A stretch of DNA of 64,000 nucleotides. Source: Deltaproteobacteria bacterium (lineage in GTDB: Bacteria; Myxococcota; Myxococcia; Myxococcales; 40CM-4-68-19). A program made the translations under genes and the position numbers. Positions 7,951 through 17,396 of this stretch are shown here, piece by piece (the stretch's first letter is position 1; every line of letters begins with the position of its first letter). The notes under the pieces are model-generated. The model saw only the letters and a program-made list of their open reading frames with translations, was not told where the DNA came from and ran no database searches. The stretch lies in the NCBI GenBank assembly GCA_005879315.1, contig VBLC01000035.1:1-64000 (forward strand). Direction: 5' to 3'.

Positions 7951-10900
7951 GGGGCGATGAGCAGCTCTTGCGACTGCGCCTCATCGATGGCGCGGGCAAA
8001 AGCGGCGAATGCGGCATAGTCGGCGGGCGCCACGCGCTGCTGTGGAAGAGAGAGCGACTCCTCCAGGATCAGTTTTCCCCCTTCCTCGCGCGCGCCCCAG
8101 CGGTACTCGCCGAAAGGCGTGCGCAGCGCGATCGGCTGCGGCGGAGCTTTGAGCCTGAGATTGCGCGGCAGCGCGAGGACGCAACGGACCGACGTCTGCT
8201 CGGGCGCGTCGACCAGCAGCGTGACCGTGCGCTCCGCCTTGGGCGCCCAGCGCCGCGCCAACCGCTGGGGCACGAGCGACGCCGGCACGAAGAGCTGGTC
8301 GCCATCGCGCCGCGCCAGCTGCGCATGGATCAGCGCCACCAGAGCCGCGGTGCCGCCCAGCTCCGTCTCGCGCTCGGTGGTGAGCGTCTCCAGCGTCAGC
8401 CCGTGGATGCCGCGACCCAGCATCGACTCGACCGCCTGCTTGCGCTGCTCGCGGTCGAGCCGCTCGAGGGCATCCTTGAGGCTGGCCGCTTCGAAGCCAC
8501 GATGTTCGTCGCGCGCCGTTCCCGCCGAGCTGCCGTCGGCCTCGAGCTGCAGCTCGATGGAGACCACGCGGCCATCCTTCTGCTCCGGCAGAGCGGAGGG
8601 CGTGCGCAGGTTCTGCGGCTCTTCGCCCGGCTCGGGCAGGGTCCACGCGTCCTGCCCGCGCGCATAGACGGGCAGCTGTCCCAAAGGCGCGAGCCGGTAT
8701 TGCGGATCGGCCCAGAGGGGACCCTCGGGCAGATCGATCCGCAGCACCGCATAATTGTAGAGCTCGCTGCGCGGGAATCGATACGGAGCAGGATCGACCG
8801 CGAAGATCCGGACCAGTACGACGTGAGAGCCGATTCCCGCTGCCGCCAGGGCCGCCTTGACGACCACCAGCCGGTTGCCGCGCCCCTGCAAGAGCACGTG
8901 CGCCGCGCTGGTGGAGAAGTCGCCGCCCTGCGAACGCCCGCGCACGAGCTCCGCCACCTTGGCGTAGATCCGCTGCGCCCTGTCGCGCGGCTCCTCGCCG
9001 CCGGCCTCGCGCGCCAGCTGGTCGGTGCTGCTCGAGGGACGCGTGCGCAGGAGCGCCCAGTCGGCGATCGATCGGACCAGCTCCTTTTCCCCGGCGCCCA
9101 CGCCCAGCTGCACCCAGGGCATCAGCTCGTTCTCGCCGGGCTGGTGCGGCTCGGGCTGCAGCGCAGCGACGTCGCGCGCCGAGTAACGAAAGCGGGTCCG
9201 GTCGGAGGAGAGCGCGCCGGGCGGCAGCGTCAGATGATGCGAGTCCACCTCGAGCGGCACCGGCGCGACGACCTCGTAGGTGGACTCGCTCATCGGCGTC
9301 TCCTCGTCGCGGAAGAAGAAGCCGCTCAGCGTGAAGCCCGGCATCTCCGGCCCGCGCGGGCCGAAACCGCGCAGATAATCCGTCTCGACCGCATCGCCCG
9401 GCTCCAGCCCGGGGAGGCTGATCGCCTCCTTCTCCGGGATCGATTCCGGCTCGAGCACGCGCCCGTCGGCCTTGAGGTTGCGCAGGTGCAGGACCAGCGC
9501 GTCCCCCGGGATCTGCGCCTCGCCGAAGCGGCTCACGCCTTTCTTGTCGAGGACGCGCACGAGCGTGTGCACTCGCTCGACGCCGCCGCCGTCTGGGAAG
9601 ATTTGCGCCGCGCCATGGTCGAGCAGCCGCACTGCGCTGGCGCCCGCCGGGGCGGGAGACCCGGCGCGAGACAGCGCTCGGGCGTCGCGGTCGGTCCAGA
9701 AGAGCAGCTTCTGCTTGTCGTCGAGCGCGAGCTGCTGCCGGAGGGCCAGCTCGCCGGGAGCGAGCTGCAGCGCGCGCCGCCGCGCCTCGGTCGCGCCCGC
9801 TGCATCACCGGCAAGCTCGAGGAGACCCGCCAGGCGCCGGAGTGGCTCGGGACTGCGGGGAGCGAGCGCGGCGGCGGCCCGTACCGAGGCGATGGCCTGC
9901 GGCATCTCCTTGCGCGCCGACTGGACCTCGGCCAGTTGCTCCAGCCGCGAGGGCACCGCCGGCCGCCTCGCGGCCCAGCGCGCGAGAAGCTCCTCCGCGC
10001 GGGCGGTCTCGCCGTGGTCGCGGAGGAACTGCGCCACGGTGGAGAGACCATCCGCGCAGGACAAAAGCGAGTCGGCCAAGCGGCGCTGATCGGTGAGCGC
10101 GCCGTCGCGGCGGGCAAGGTCGAAAGCGAGCTGGATCAGATCGCAGCGCCCTGGCGCAGCGGCGAGCGCGGCGTTGGTCAGGGCCCGCGCCTTGGCGGAA
10201 TTGCCGCGCGCTTCGAGCAGGCGGGCCCGCGCAGCGAGGAGCCGCGGCGGCAGCGGCGCGTCGCGGCCGAAACGCTCGCGCAGGGCCAACTCGGCCTTGT
10301 CGAGGTCCTGGGCAGCGTCGTCATAGCGCTCCGAGTCGCGCTCCACCGCGGCAGCGGTGATCCGGGCGCGCACGAGCAGCGGATCGCGGGTCGCGGCCTC
10401 GCTCAAGTCGGAGAGCGCGCGGCCGCGGCCGATCCGCTCGGGCACCTCCGGATCATGCAAGAGCTGCTGCGCCCGCAGCGCCAGGGCCGGCGCGCCCTTC
10501 GCCGAGAGTACGACGGCGCGCTCGACCGCGGCGCGCGAGGCGGCGCGGTCGTCGCCCATCGCGGCGCGCGCGGCGAGCCAGGCCGCGAGAGGGTCGTTGG
10601 GGTCCTTCTCCTGCATCGCAGCGGCTGCTGCGCGCAAGTCAGCCGAGTCGCGCCAGGCTGGCGGCGCAATGCACGATGTTCCCAGTGCGCACTGCGCCGA
10701 AGCGCGCATGCCGCTCACCTCGGCCGGCGCGGCGCTCTCGGCATCGGAGACGGCGCCGTCGGAGCGCACCAGCGCGATGCGGAAGCGGCCCCCTTCGGCG
10801 CGGCTCCAGCGCGCGAGCAGCGCACGCTTTCCCGGCTGCAAGTGGACCGCGGCAGTCTGCGCGCGAGGGACCTCGCGGGGATAGGGTGCGCGGGCGACCG

Positions 10901-11690
10901 CGACAGCGCCGTCGAGGCGCACCTCGAGCGCGGCAGCGCCCTCGACCCAGAGGAGATAGTCGCCGCCGCGCGCGAGCGAGACGTCGCTCGCCGCATAGAA
11001 GACGTCGCCGTCGCCCGGCTCGAGCTCGAGCCCGACGTCGCCGTCGGGAAAATCGATCGCACGATCGTTTCGGGCAAGACGGCCCGGCGCGGATCCGTCG
11101 AGTGCCAGCGCCTTCGAGAGATCGAAGAGGCGCAGCGCTCCGGCAGGGCCCGCCACGCGCCAGTGCTGGATTGCGCCGGCTTCCCGCCAGGCGCGGGCCT
11201 CGTCGCCCTTGCGCCCGGCGATGCGCGCCGCGGTCTCGCGCAAGAGCCGGGCCGCGCGCGGCGCGACCGGCGGCGAGAGCGCGGCCGCGGCGGCGAGGAT
11301 CGCTTCGTCCACTTCGGGCGAGTCGCCTTCCGCGTCGAGCAGGCGGACCGCGGCCAGCTCCGCCGACGGATCGCGGGGCGCAGCCTGCAGCGCGCGGATC
11401 CAGAGCTTGACCGCCGCGAGCGTCTCGGTGCGGTCTTCGGCGATCTCCGCCATTCCCAACAGCGCCAGCGGCGAGGCGCCGTCGGCCTGGAAGTGGCGTT
11501 CGGCCCCCGCGGGATCGGAGGCGATCAGGTAGCGATACCAGCCGGCCCGGGCCTGCAGCGCCGGATCGCGCTGCGCGGCTATCTCGACGACGTCCAGCTC
11601 GTGCAGCGCATCGTCAGGATTTCCTCTCGCTCCGGCGCGATGGCCCACCACACAGCCCGCGAGGAGCAGGACAAGAGCGACCTGCCTCAA
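7947..11690 (-). CDS. Large TPR/DUF3857 lipoprotein with degenerate transglutaminase-like domain
   Basis: This 1247-residue exported protein has a lipoprotein signal ending in the lipobox LLAGC (Cys13). Next come TPR-like helical repeats over roughly residues 30-650, interrupted by a beta-rich segment (about 175-320). A DUF3857-like domain follows at about 690-860, then a transglutaminase-like fold at about 870-1000 and a C-terminal beta domain. The active-site Cys region of its neighbour (GDCKDK) reads QGRGNR here, and the catalytic His is Tyr980; only the Asp (WAD995) remains. It is therefore probably non-catalytic. The start is TTG 11690, overlapping the upstream TGA by four bases (TTGA); this is the only start that yields the complete signal peptide. 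Confidence 0.82.
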   Translation of the reverse strand: MRQVALVLLLAGCVVGHRAGARGNPDDALHELDVVEIAAQRDPALQARAGWYRYLIASDPAGAERHFQADGASPLALLGMAEIAEDRTETLAAVKLWIRALQAAPRDPSAELAAVRLLDAEGDSPEVDEAILAAAAALSPPVAPRAARLLRETAARIAGRKGDEARAWREAGAIQHWRVAGPAGALRLFDLSKALALDGSAPGRLARNDRAIDFPDGDVGLELEPGDGDVFYAASDVSLARGGDYLLWVEGAAALEVRLDGAVAVARAPYPREVPRAQTAAVHLQPGKRALLARWSRAEGGRFRIALVRSDGAVSDAESAAPAEVSGMRASAQCALGTSCIAPPAWRDSADLRAAAAAMQEKDPNDPLAAWLAARAAMGDDRAASRAAVERAVVLSAKGAPALALRAQQLLHDPEVPERIGRGRALSDLSEAATRDPLLVRARITAAAVERDSERYDDAAQDLDKAELALRERFGRDAPLPPRLLAARARLLEARGNSAKARALTNAALAAAPGRCDLIQLAFDLARRDGALTDQRRLADSLLSCADGLSTVAQFLRDHGETARAEELLARWAARRPAVPSRLEQLAEVQSARKEMPQAIASVRAAAALAPRSPEPLRRLAGLLELAGDAAGATEARRRALQLAPGELALRQQLALDDKQKLLFWTDRDARALSRAGSPAPAGASAVRLLDHGAAQIFPDGGGVERVHTLVRVLDKKGVSRFGEAQIPGDALVLHLRNLKADGRVLEPESIPEKEAISLPGLEPGDAVETDYLRGFGPRGPEMPGFTLSGFFFRDEETPMSESTYEVVAPVPLEVDSHHLTLPPGALSSDRTRFRYSARDVAALQPEPHQPGENELMPWVQLGVGAGEKELVRSIADWALLRTRPSSSTDQLAREAGGEEPRDRAQRIYAKVAELVRGRSQGGDFSTSAAHVLLQGRGNRLVVVKAALAAAGIGSHVVLVRIFAVDPAPYRFPRSELYNYAVLRIDLPEGPLWADPQYRLAPLGQLPVYARGQDAWTLPEPGEEPQNLRTPSALPEQKDGRVVSIELQLEADGSSAGTARDEHRGFEAASLKDALERLDREQRKQAVESMLGRGIHGLTLETLTTERETELGGTAALVALIHAQLARRDGDQLFVPASLVPQRLARRWAPKAERTVTLLVDAPEQTSVRCVLALPRNLRLKAPPQPIALRTPFGEYRWGAREEGGKLILEESLSLPQQRVAPADYAAFAAFARAIDEAQSQELLIAP

Positions 11691-14600
11691 TGCGGGACCT
11701 CGGCCGAGGCGGTGCGCGCGGCCGGCGCGGCTTCGACCCTGCGCTGCAGCGCCGCATCGAGGCGGCCGAGGAAGGCGCGGAAGGCGCCGTAGTCGGAGGG
11801 CTGCAGGAGCCCGCCGTTCAAGGTGAGCTCGAGGCGCGCGCTCACTTTGCCTTCCTCGCGCGCGTAGCGGATGGCGAAAGCTCCCTGCGGCCCCGACTCC
11901 TGCGCGCCCTCGGGCAGGATCGCGGTCCAGCCCGCCGGCAACTGTACTTCCGCCTCGATCACCGTCCGCTGCGGCAGAGGCAGCCGCTCGGGCAGCGACC
12001 GGCGCGAGAGCTGCGCATACGACTCGACGAAGCTCTGCCGCTGCCCGAAAGGCGAGAAGCGCAAGCCCGCGGGCGTCGGCGCGGCGAAGGCCGGCGCGCT
12101 CGCGGAGATCTGCGTCTGGAAAGGCCGCTCGATGTCGTGCGGATCGGAGACTTCGACCGCCGTCACCTTGACGTTGGGGAAGGCCGAGCGCGCCAGGTTC
12201 TCCTCGGCGCGGGCGCGCCGCTCGTCGGCAGGCTCGAAGGCGCGGCGCAACTCGGCCGTCCACGAGCCGCGCGCGCTCGCCTTCACTTCCACGGTCGCGC
12301 TGCCGTCGGCCGCCAGGCGCGCGACCAGCCGGGTCTCGTCGAGGTTGTCGCGCGGCTGCGCTTCCGGCGTGCGCAGGAAATGCGAGGGCCGGTCCGGCTC
12401 GACGATGAGCACTTCCGCCCCGCGGTCGTCGGCGGGCAGTTCCCCCGAGCCGTGGAACTCGGCGGTGCCGTCGAGGAAGAGCTGGTACTTGGGCACGTAA
12501 AGGATGGCGTGGTTGAACACCGCCAGAGACGCCGGCGCGGTCTCGATGCCGCCGAGCCGCTTCATGCGCAAGAGCACGAGGCGCGAGTCGATGCCGAGCG
12601 CCTCGAGCATGGCGTGCATCAGCGAGGCCTTGTCCTTGCAGTCGCCGAAGCGGCGGCTGAGGATCGTCTCGACCGGATAAGGCTTGAAGGAGTTGATGCC
12701 GAACTCGAGCCCGACGTAGCGGGTGCGCGAGACGACGAAGTCGTAGACGGCGCGGATGCGGGCCTCTTCGTCGCTCTGAGAAATTCCCTTGACCGCGTCG
12801 AACGCCGCGGTGCGGATCTCGCTCGTCACGCGCAGCTGGTCCTTGATCAGCCCCCAGTAGAAACGGCCCACGTCCTCCCAGCTGCGGTAGGTGGAGACGT
12901 GCACGTAGGCGAGCACTTCGCTGTAGCCGGGCATGGAGGGCTCGGGCACGAGCTTGGGGACCTCGCGCGCCGTCCACCGTTGCCAGGTGCCGCCGTCGGC
13001 GAGCTTGCCCTCCGTGCGCTGCAAGCCGGCCAGCTTCGTCGCGCTGGCAAAGAAGAGGCGGCCGGCCGGCCCGAGCAAGACGTAATCGGAGATGCGCCGC
13101 ACCTGCGTGCCCTGGAGGTAGGCGAAGTCGCCGAAGTAGTCGGCGAAGAAGTTGGAGCCAGAGTCATCGGTGCGCGTGATCAGCTCGACCACGTCGCCCG
13201 GCTCGAGCTGCGGGAAACCCACCACCCGCGCGCGCAGATCGTAGTAGAGCCCGTACCAGGGCTCGGAGAGGTTGCGCTCGCTCTCGCTCTTGCTCTCGAG
13301 GATCGAGCCGTCCTTGCGGAAGATGCGCGCGCGCTCGATGCGCACTTGCTGCCGGTCAGGGGAGAACTGGACGCTCTGCGATCGCGCCGCATCGACACCG
13401 CGGGCGGTGAGCGGCCGCAGCACGACCTGCCGGGTGCGCGAGGAGAGGCCGTTGGCGAAGACCTTCGTGACGGAGAGATCGGCGAGCACTTCGAGATCCT
13501 CGCCTGCGATGGCCGCGAGCTTCGACAGCTCGCGAGCATCGTAGAGATACGGCGCGGCGTACTGCTCCTCGGGCCGCACCGCGCGCACCAGCTCGCGCAG
13601 CGCAGGATTCTGCGGCCGCAAGCTCAGTGCCCGCGCGAACGCGGCGAGCGCGCCCGATTCGTCCTGGTTGCGCAGCCGGTGGCGGCCGAGCTGCTCGTGC
13701 GGCTCGGGATCGTCCGGAGCAAGAGCGAGCGCCTGGGCGAAGGCCTCGTCCGCCTTCGCCGCGCGGCCATTCTGCGAGAGCAGCTCGGCGGCGCGCAGGC
13801 GCGGATAGAGGGCCGCTGGCTCGAGAGCGAGCGTCTCGCCGAGGAGCTTGAGCGCCCCGTCGAGATCGCCGCGGTCGAGCGCGAGCCCGATCGACTCGCC
13901 CCGCGCCTCGGCGTCGTCGTAGCGGGCGGCCATCGCCTTCTGCAGCTCCTCGGCGGCCTCGGCGGGACGGCCCAGCCGCCGCAGGGCGCCTGCCGCTGCG
14001 CGATGCGCTCGCGCCAGGTCGGGGCGGGCTTTCGCTGCCTCGAGGCGCAGGAGCGCCGCTCGCGCGCTCAGACCCACCGCATCGAGCGCGCGCGCCTCGG
14101 TGAGCATCGCATCGATGAACGCTGGCGCGGCCGTTCGCGCCTTGCGGGCGAGCTCCAGGGCCGCCCATCCTTCGCCCCGCTCCAACCGATAGGAGGCGAG
14201 CGCGTCGAGCAGCTCCGCGTCGTCGGGATGCGCGGCGAGCGCAGCATCGAGCGCCGCGCGCCGCTTGTTCGCGTCGCGATCCTCCAGCCGGGAGAGGCGC
14301 AGGGCCATCTCCGCATCGCTGGGCCGCAGCTCGAGGGCCCGCTCCATCGCGTGCAGCGGCAGCCGTTCGGCCTCGTCGTCGGGCCTGCGGAAGGAGAGCG
14401 CGACCGCGAGGTCTTCCTGCGCGCGCGCATCTTTTTCGTTCTTGGCGGCGAGCGCCTTCAGCTCCTCGACTGCATCGGCTGGCTTCTTCGCCGGCTTCGC
14501 GGCCTTGCGCGCGCCTTCGGGGACCGCGGCTGCGGCGAAGGCCTGTGCGCGCGCATCGGGCGGACGCGCCGCGCGGGCGACCTCGACCAGGGGCGCGTCC

Positions 14601-15376
14601 TTGCCGCTCGCGATCCGCAGGCTGAAGCCGAGCTTGCCGCTCGAGTGCGCGATCTTGACGAGCAGGAAATTGTCGCCCGCCTTCAGCGCGGCGGCGAACG
14701 TCTGCTGGTCGAAGCGCGAGGGATGGAGCGCCCCGTCCTCGTGCGCCAGCGAGCCGTTGAGCCAGACACGAGAACCGCCGCTGGCGCCGAGATGAAAGAC
14801 GACCGGCTGCGCCTTGGCAGACCGCAAGACGGTCGCTGCATAGACCGCGACATCCTGGCGCGGATGGATGACTGCAGAAAGATCGACGAAACCATAGGGA
14901 GCGTGGTTGGCGGGCAGCGTGCGCCAGGCCACGTCGTGCTCCTTGCCGCGGTAGAGGGCTTTGGGGTCGTAGCCGTCCGTTTCGGGACCATAGACGGCGA
15001 GCAGGCCCGCACGAGCTTCGTTGTCGAAGGGACCGACGACGCTCCAGACGCGGATCGGTGCGACCTCGTCGAAGAGGGCCTTCGCCTGCGCCAGCTGCCC
15101 TTGGGAAACGGCGAGCTGTGCGCGCATTTCCTGAGCGAGCGCTCGCACGTCCGGCCGTGCCCTGGGCGCGCGAGCGGCTGCCTGCAGTGAGCCGATCAGG
15201 CCGGCGAGGTCGCCCTTCTCGTCCCTCCGCTCGAAGAGCCGGTAGAGGTCGGCGATGGCCTGCGGCTTGTCCAGTTCGCCCAGGACGCGCGCCTGCAGCG
15301 AGGGGGTGGCCTCGTCGGCGTGCAGCGCCGGAGCGAGCAGGGCGGCGACAAAGAGCAGGCTTGGCGCTTTGAGCAT
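11687..15376 (-). CDS. Large exported TPR/DUF3857/transglutaminase-like protein
   Basis: This 1229-residue protein has a signal peptide (MLKAPSLLFVAALLAPALHA). A PA14- or galactose-binding-like beta segment spans about residues 105-270 and TPR repeats about 300-600. The DUF3857 domain is at about 625-850 and the transglutaminase-like domain at about 860-1000. The Cys-His-Asp triad is intact: GDCKDK (Cys913), FNHAILYV (His956) and LFLDG (Asp969). In myxobacteria such DUF3857 proteins are exported, but their substrates are unknown; cross-linking or peptidase activity on envelope proteins is only a possibility. It is immediately upstream of its degenerate paralogue with a 4-base overlap, so the two are likely co-translated and may act together. 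Confidence 0.85.
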   Translation of the reverse strand: MLKAPSLLFVAALLAPALHADEATPSLQARVLGELDKPQAIADLYRLFERRDEKGDLAGLIGSLQAAARAPRARPDVRALAQEMRAQLAVSQGQLAQAKALFDEVAPIRVWSVVGPFDNEARAGLLAVYGPETDGYDPKALYRGKEHDVAWRTLPANHAPYGFVDLSAVIHPRQDVAVYAATVLRSAKAQPVVFHLGASGGSRVWLNGSLAHEDGALHPSRFDQQTFAAALKAGDNFLLVKIAHSSGKLGFSLRIASGKDAPLVEVARAARPPDARAQAFAAAAVPEGARKAAKPAKKPADAVEELKALAAKNEKDARAQEDLAVALSFRRPDDEAERLPLHAMERALELRPSDAEMALRLSRLEDRDANKRRAALDAALAAHPDDAELLDALASYRLERGEGWAALELARKARTAAPAFIDAMLTEARALDAVGLSARAALLRLEAAKARPDLARAHRAAAGALRRLGRPAEAAEELQKAMAARYDDAEARGESIGLALDRGDLDGALKLLGETLALEPAALYPRLRAAELLSQNGRAAKADEAFAQALALAPDDPEPHEQLGRHRLRNQDESGALAAFARALSLRPQNPALRELVRAVRPEEQYAAPYLYDARELSKLAAIAGEDLEVLADLSVTKVFANGLSSRTRQVVLRPLTARGVDAARSQSVQFSPDRQQVRIERARIFRKDGSILESKSESERNLSEPWYGLYYDLRARVVGFPQLEPGDVVELITRTDDSGSNFFADYFGDFAYLQGTQVRRISDYVLLGPAGRLFFASATKLAGLQRTEGKLADGGTWQRWTAREVPKLVPEPSMPGYSEVLAYVHVSTYRSWEDVGRFYWGLIKDQLRVTSEIRTAAFDAVKGISQSDEEARIRAVYDFVVSRTRYVGLEFGINSFKPYPVETILSRRFGDCKDKASLMHAMLEALGIDSRLVLLRMKRLGGIETAPASLAVFNHAILYVPKYQLFLDGTAEFHGSGELPADDRGAEVLIVEPDRPSHFLRTPEAQPRDNLDETRLVARLAADGSATVEVKASARGSWTAELRRAFEPADERRARAEENLARSAFPNVKVTAVEVSDPHDIERPFQTQISASAPAFAAPTPAGLRFSPFGQRQSFVESYAQLSRRSLPERLPLPQRTVIEAEVQLPAGWTAILPEGAQESGPQGAFAIRYAREEGKVSARLELTLNGGLLQPSDYGAFRAFLGRLDAALQRRVEAAPAARTASAEVPH

Positions 15377-15456
15377 GCGTCTCGGAGCAACGGCGGGTCG
15401 ACCGTCCCGATTCCCATGCTGTAGCGCGGCAAGCGCCCGGCCGCCACCTCTCCCGG

Positions 15457-16167
15457 TCAGGGAGCGCGCGCCAGCGTGCGGACTTCGACACGCGCCGCGC
15501 CGGCCGCAAGCAGGGCCTGAGCAGCCGCGGATGCGGTCGCGCCGGTCGTGAGCACATCGTCGAGCAGGCAGATCCGCCGGGCCATGACGTGGCCGCGAAC
15601 GGCGAAGGCGTCGCGGACATTGCGCTCCCTCGCGACGCGGTCGCGGCCGACCTGCTGCCCGGTGGGCCGCACGCGCAGGAGCAAGTGTTCGACCGGCAGT
15701 GCGAAGCGCTTTCCCGCCTCGCTCGCCAGAAGCGCGGCCTGATCGAAGCCTCGCTCGCGCAACCGCGAGAGGTGCAGCGGCACCGGCGCCAGCACATCGG
15801 CGCGAGGCCGCGCGCAGGCTTCGAAGAGCAGCCCGAGCGGCCGCGCCAGGTCCTCGCGCCTCTCGTACTTGAGGCGGTGGATGGCCTCCGCCAGCGCCCC
15901 GCCGTGGAGATACGGGGCCGAGGCTTGCGCAAAGGGCGGCGCGCGCTGCCGGCAATGCAGGCAGCGTCGCGGCCTCAGTGCGGCGAGAACTTCATCGTCG
16001 GCCGGCGCGCCGCAGACGGGACAGCCCGGCGGCAGCGCGATCAGGGTCTCGGCACAAACACCGCAGAAGGGCGACTCGCCGGGCGCATCGCACGATGCAC
16101 AGCGAAGCGGAAAGACCCAGTCGAGCGCCGCCAGCGCCGCGGTCCCAAGGCATCCCCCGATGTCCAC
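15457..16167 (-). CDS. ComF family phosphoribosyltransferase-like protein
   Basis: This 236-residue ComF/GntX-type protein has an N-terminal zinc ribbon with three cysteine pairs (CASC, CGVC, CPVC, then CLHC). The PRTase domain carries the PRPP-loop motif LLDDVLTTGATASAA, preceded by HLSRLRERGFDQAALLA and TGQQVGRDRVAR. Family members are linked to DNA uptake or to recycling of nucleotide precursors, but the reaction is not established. It lies downstream of the DUF309 gene on the same strand. A palindromic TTGTACAA doublet lies 31 bases before its ATG. Confidence 0.9.
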   Translation of the reverse strand: MDIGGCLGTAALAALDWVFPLRCASCDAPGESPFCGVCAETLIALPPGCPVCGAPADDEVLAALRPRRCLHCRQRAPPFAQASAPYLHGGALAEAIHRLKYERREDLARPLGLLFEACARPRADVLAPVPLHLSRLRERGFDQAALLASEAGKRFALPVEHLLLRVRPTGQQVGRDRVARERNVRDAFAVRGHVMARRICLLDDVLTTGATASAAAQALLAAGAARVEVRTLARAP

Positions 16168-16197
16168 CCCACCGCCCGGTGCACCTCGCGGGCCAAT

Positions 16198-16214
16198 TTG
16201 TACAAATTGTACAA
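16198..16214. promoter_or_regulatory. Possible operator: TTGTACAA doublet upstream of comF-like gene
   Basis: The sequence is two perfect 8-bp palindromes (TTGTACAA) separated by one A, in an A+T-rich island within G+C-rich DNA. It lies 31 bases upstream of the comF-like ATG and just past the DUF309 stop. Repeated TGTACA half-sites are bound by some MerR-family regulators (for example the CarH/LitR group, TnTACA repeats), but the 9-base spacing differs. Which regulator would bind, if any, is unknown. Confidence 0.4.
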
Positions 16215-16232
16215 AATGGCGGCGCGCGACCC

Positions 16233-16613
16233 CTAGCCGCCGGAGAGGGTCCGGATCTGGAGCTGTGGAATGAGACCCCGGTCCAACTCCGGACCCCCCT
16301 CGAGCCAGCTCGCCGCGGCGGTCAGGGTCAGTCGGACGGCTGGCAGAAGGCGGCGCGTCTCGACTCCCATGAAGTCGGGCGGGAGCGGCTCGAGCTTTTC
16401 GAGACCGCTCGTGAGCAGCATGACGCAGCCTCGCGGCTGCTTCTGCACCGTCGCCTTGAAGTAGCCGGCGGCCAGCTGGATCAACCCCTGGAGGAAGAGC
16501 TTGCGCTCGTCCTCCTCCTCCATCCAGGCCTCTTCCCAGGCCTCGTGCGCCTCCCAGAAGAGGCCGCGGTTGAAAAGCTCCGCGCCGCGCAAGAGCGCCT
16601 CTTCGGTGGTCAT
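16233..16613 (-). CDS. DUF309 domain-containing protein
   Basis: This 126-residue all-helical protein carries the hallmark DUF309 motif [17 protein letters not shown] (residues about 14-30), followed by [14 protein letters not shown]. The conserved Glu/His residues suggest a metal-binding helical bundle, but the molecular role of the family is unknown. Length matches the family. ATG 16613 is 35 bases from the divergent gpmA start, so the two share a promoter region. Confidence 0.9.
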   Translation of the reverse strand: MTTEEALLRGAELFNRGLFWEAHEAWEEAWMEEEDERKLFLQGLIQLAAGYFKATVQKQPRGCVMLLTSGLEKLEPLPPDFMGVETRRLLPAVRLTLTAAASWLEGGPELDRGLIPQLQIRTLSGG

Positions 16614-16648
16614 CGGGGATATCTTACGCCGCGGGAGGTGAGTCGCCG

Positions 16649-17395
16649 ATGCACAAGCTCGTGCTCCTGCGCCATGGCCAGAGCGCCTGGAACAAGGAGA
16701 ACCGGTTCACCGGCTGGGTCGACGTCCCGCTCAGCGCCGCCGGCGAGGCCGAGGCGCACGAGGCGGGGCAACTGCTCAAGGAGGCGAGCCTCAGTTTCGA
16801 GGTCGCCTACACCTCGCTGCTCAAGCGGGCCATCAAGACTCTCTGGATCGCGCTCGACGAGCTCGACCAGATGTGGATTCCGGTGAAGAACAGCTGGCGC
16901 CTCAACGAGCGCATGTACGGCGCGCTCCAGGGCCTGGACAAGGCCGAGACGGCGCGGCGGCACGGCGAGGCGCAAGTGCACATCTGGCGGCGGAGCTTCG
17001 ACATCGCGCCGCCGCCGTTGCCCAAGGAGGATCCGATGTGGCCGGGCCGCGACCCGCGCTACGCCGACCTGCGCCCTGAAGAGGTGCCGGTGACGGAGAG
17101 CCTGAAGTCGACGGTCGCGCGATTCCTCCCCTATTGGGAGCAGGAGATCGCGCCGGCGGTGCGCAAGGGAAAGCGCGTGCTCATCTCCGCCCACGGCAAC
17201 AGCCTGCGCGCGCTGGTCAAGCACCTCGACAAGATCGGCGATGCCGAGATCGCCGAGCTGAACATTCCCACCGGCATTCCCCTGGTGTACGAGCTCGACG
17301 AGGAGCTGCGACCGATGCGCCATTACTACCTGGGCGGCGAGGACCGGGCCCGCCGCGCGGCCGAGGCGGTCGAACGGCAAGGCAAGGCGAAGTAG
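16649..17395 (+). CDS. gpmA: 2,3-bisphosphoglycerate-dependent phosphoglycerate mutase
   Basis: GpmA interconverts 3- and 2-phosphoglycerate in glycolysis and gluconeogenesis. The 248-residue protein has the phosphohistidine motif [20 protein letters not shown] (His9-type nucleophile), the [15 protein letters not shown] region with the acid/base Glu, and the second active-site histidine in [12 protein letters not shown]. Length matches dPGM enzymes. A strong ribosome site GGGAGGTGA lies eight bases before ATG 16649. It stands alone on the plus strand between two minus-strand groups. Confidence 0.97.
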   Translation: MHKLVLLRHGQSAWNKENRFTGWVDVPLSAAGEAEAHEAGQLLKEASLSFEVAYTSLLKRAIKTLWIALDELDQMWIPVKNSWRLNERMYGALQGLDKAETARRHGEAQVHIWRRSFDIAPPPLPKEDPMWPGRDPRYADLRPEEVPVTESLKSTVARFLPYWEQEIAPAVRKGKRVLISAHGNSLRALVKHLDKIGDAEIAELNIPTGIPLVYELDEELRPMRHYYLGGEDRARRAAEAVERQGKAK

Positions 17396-17396
17396 C

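Noticed and set aside
7968-15190. Long plus-strand frames antisense to the two giant DUF3857 genes
   Set aside because: Composition is that of antisense frames in GC-rich DNA and no start or motif supports them; the minus-strand genes have signal peptides and domains.
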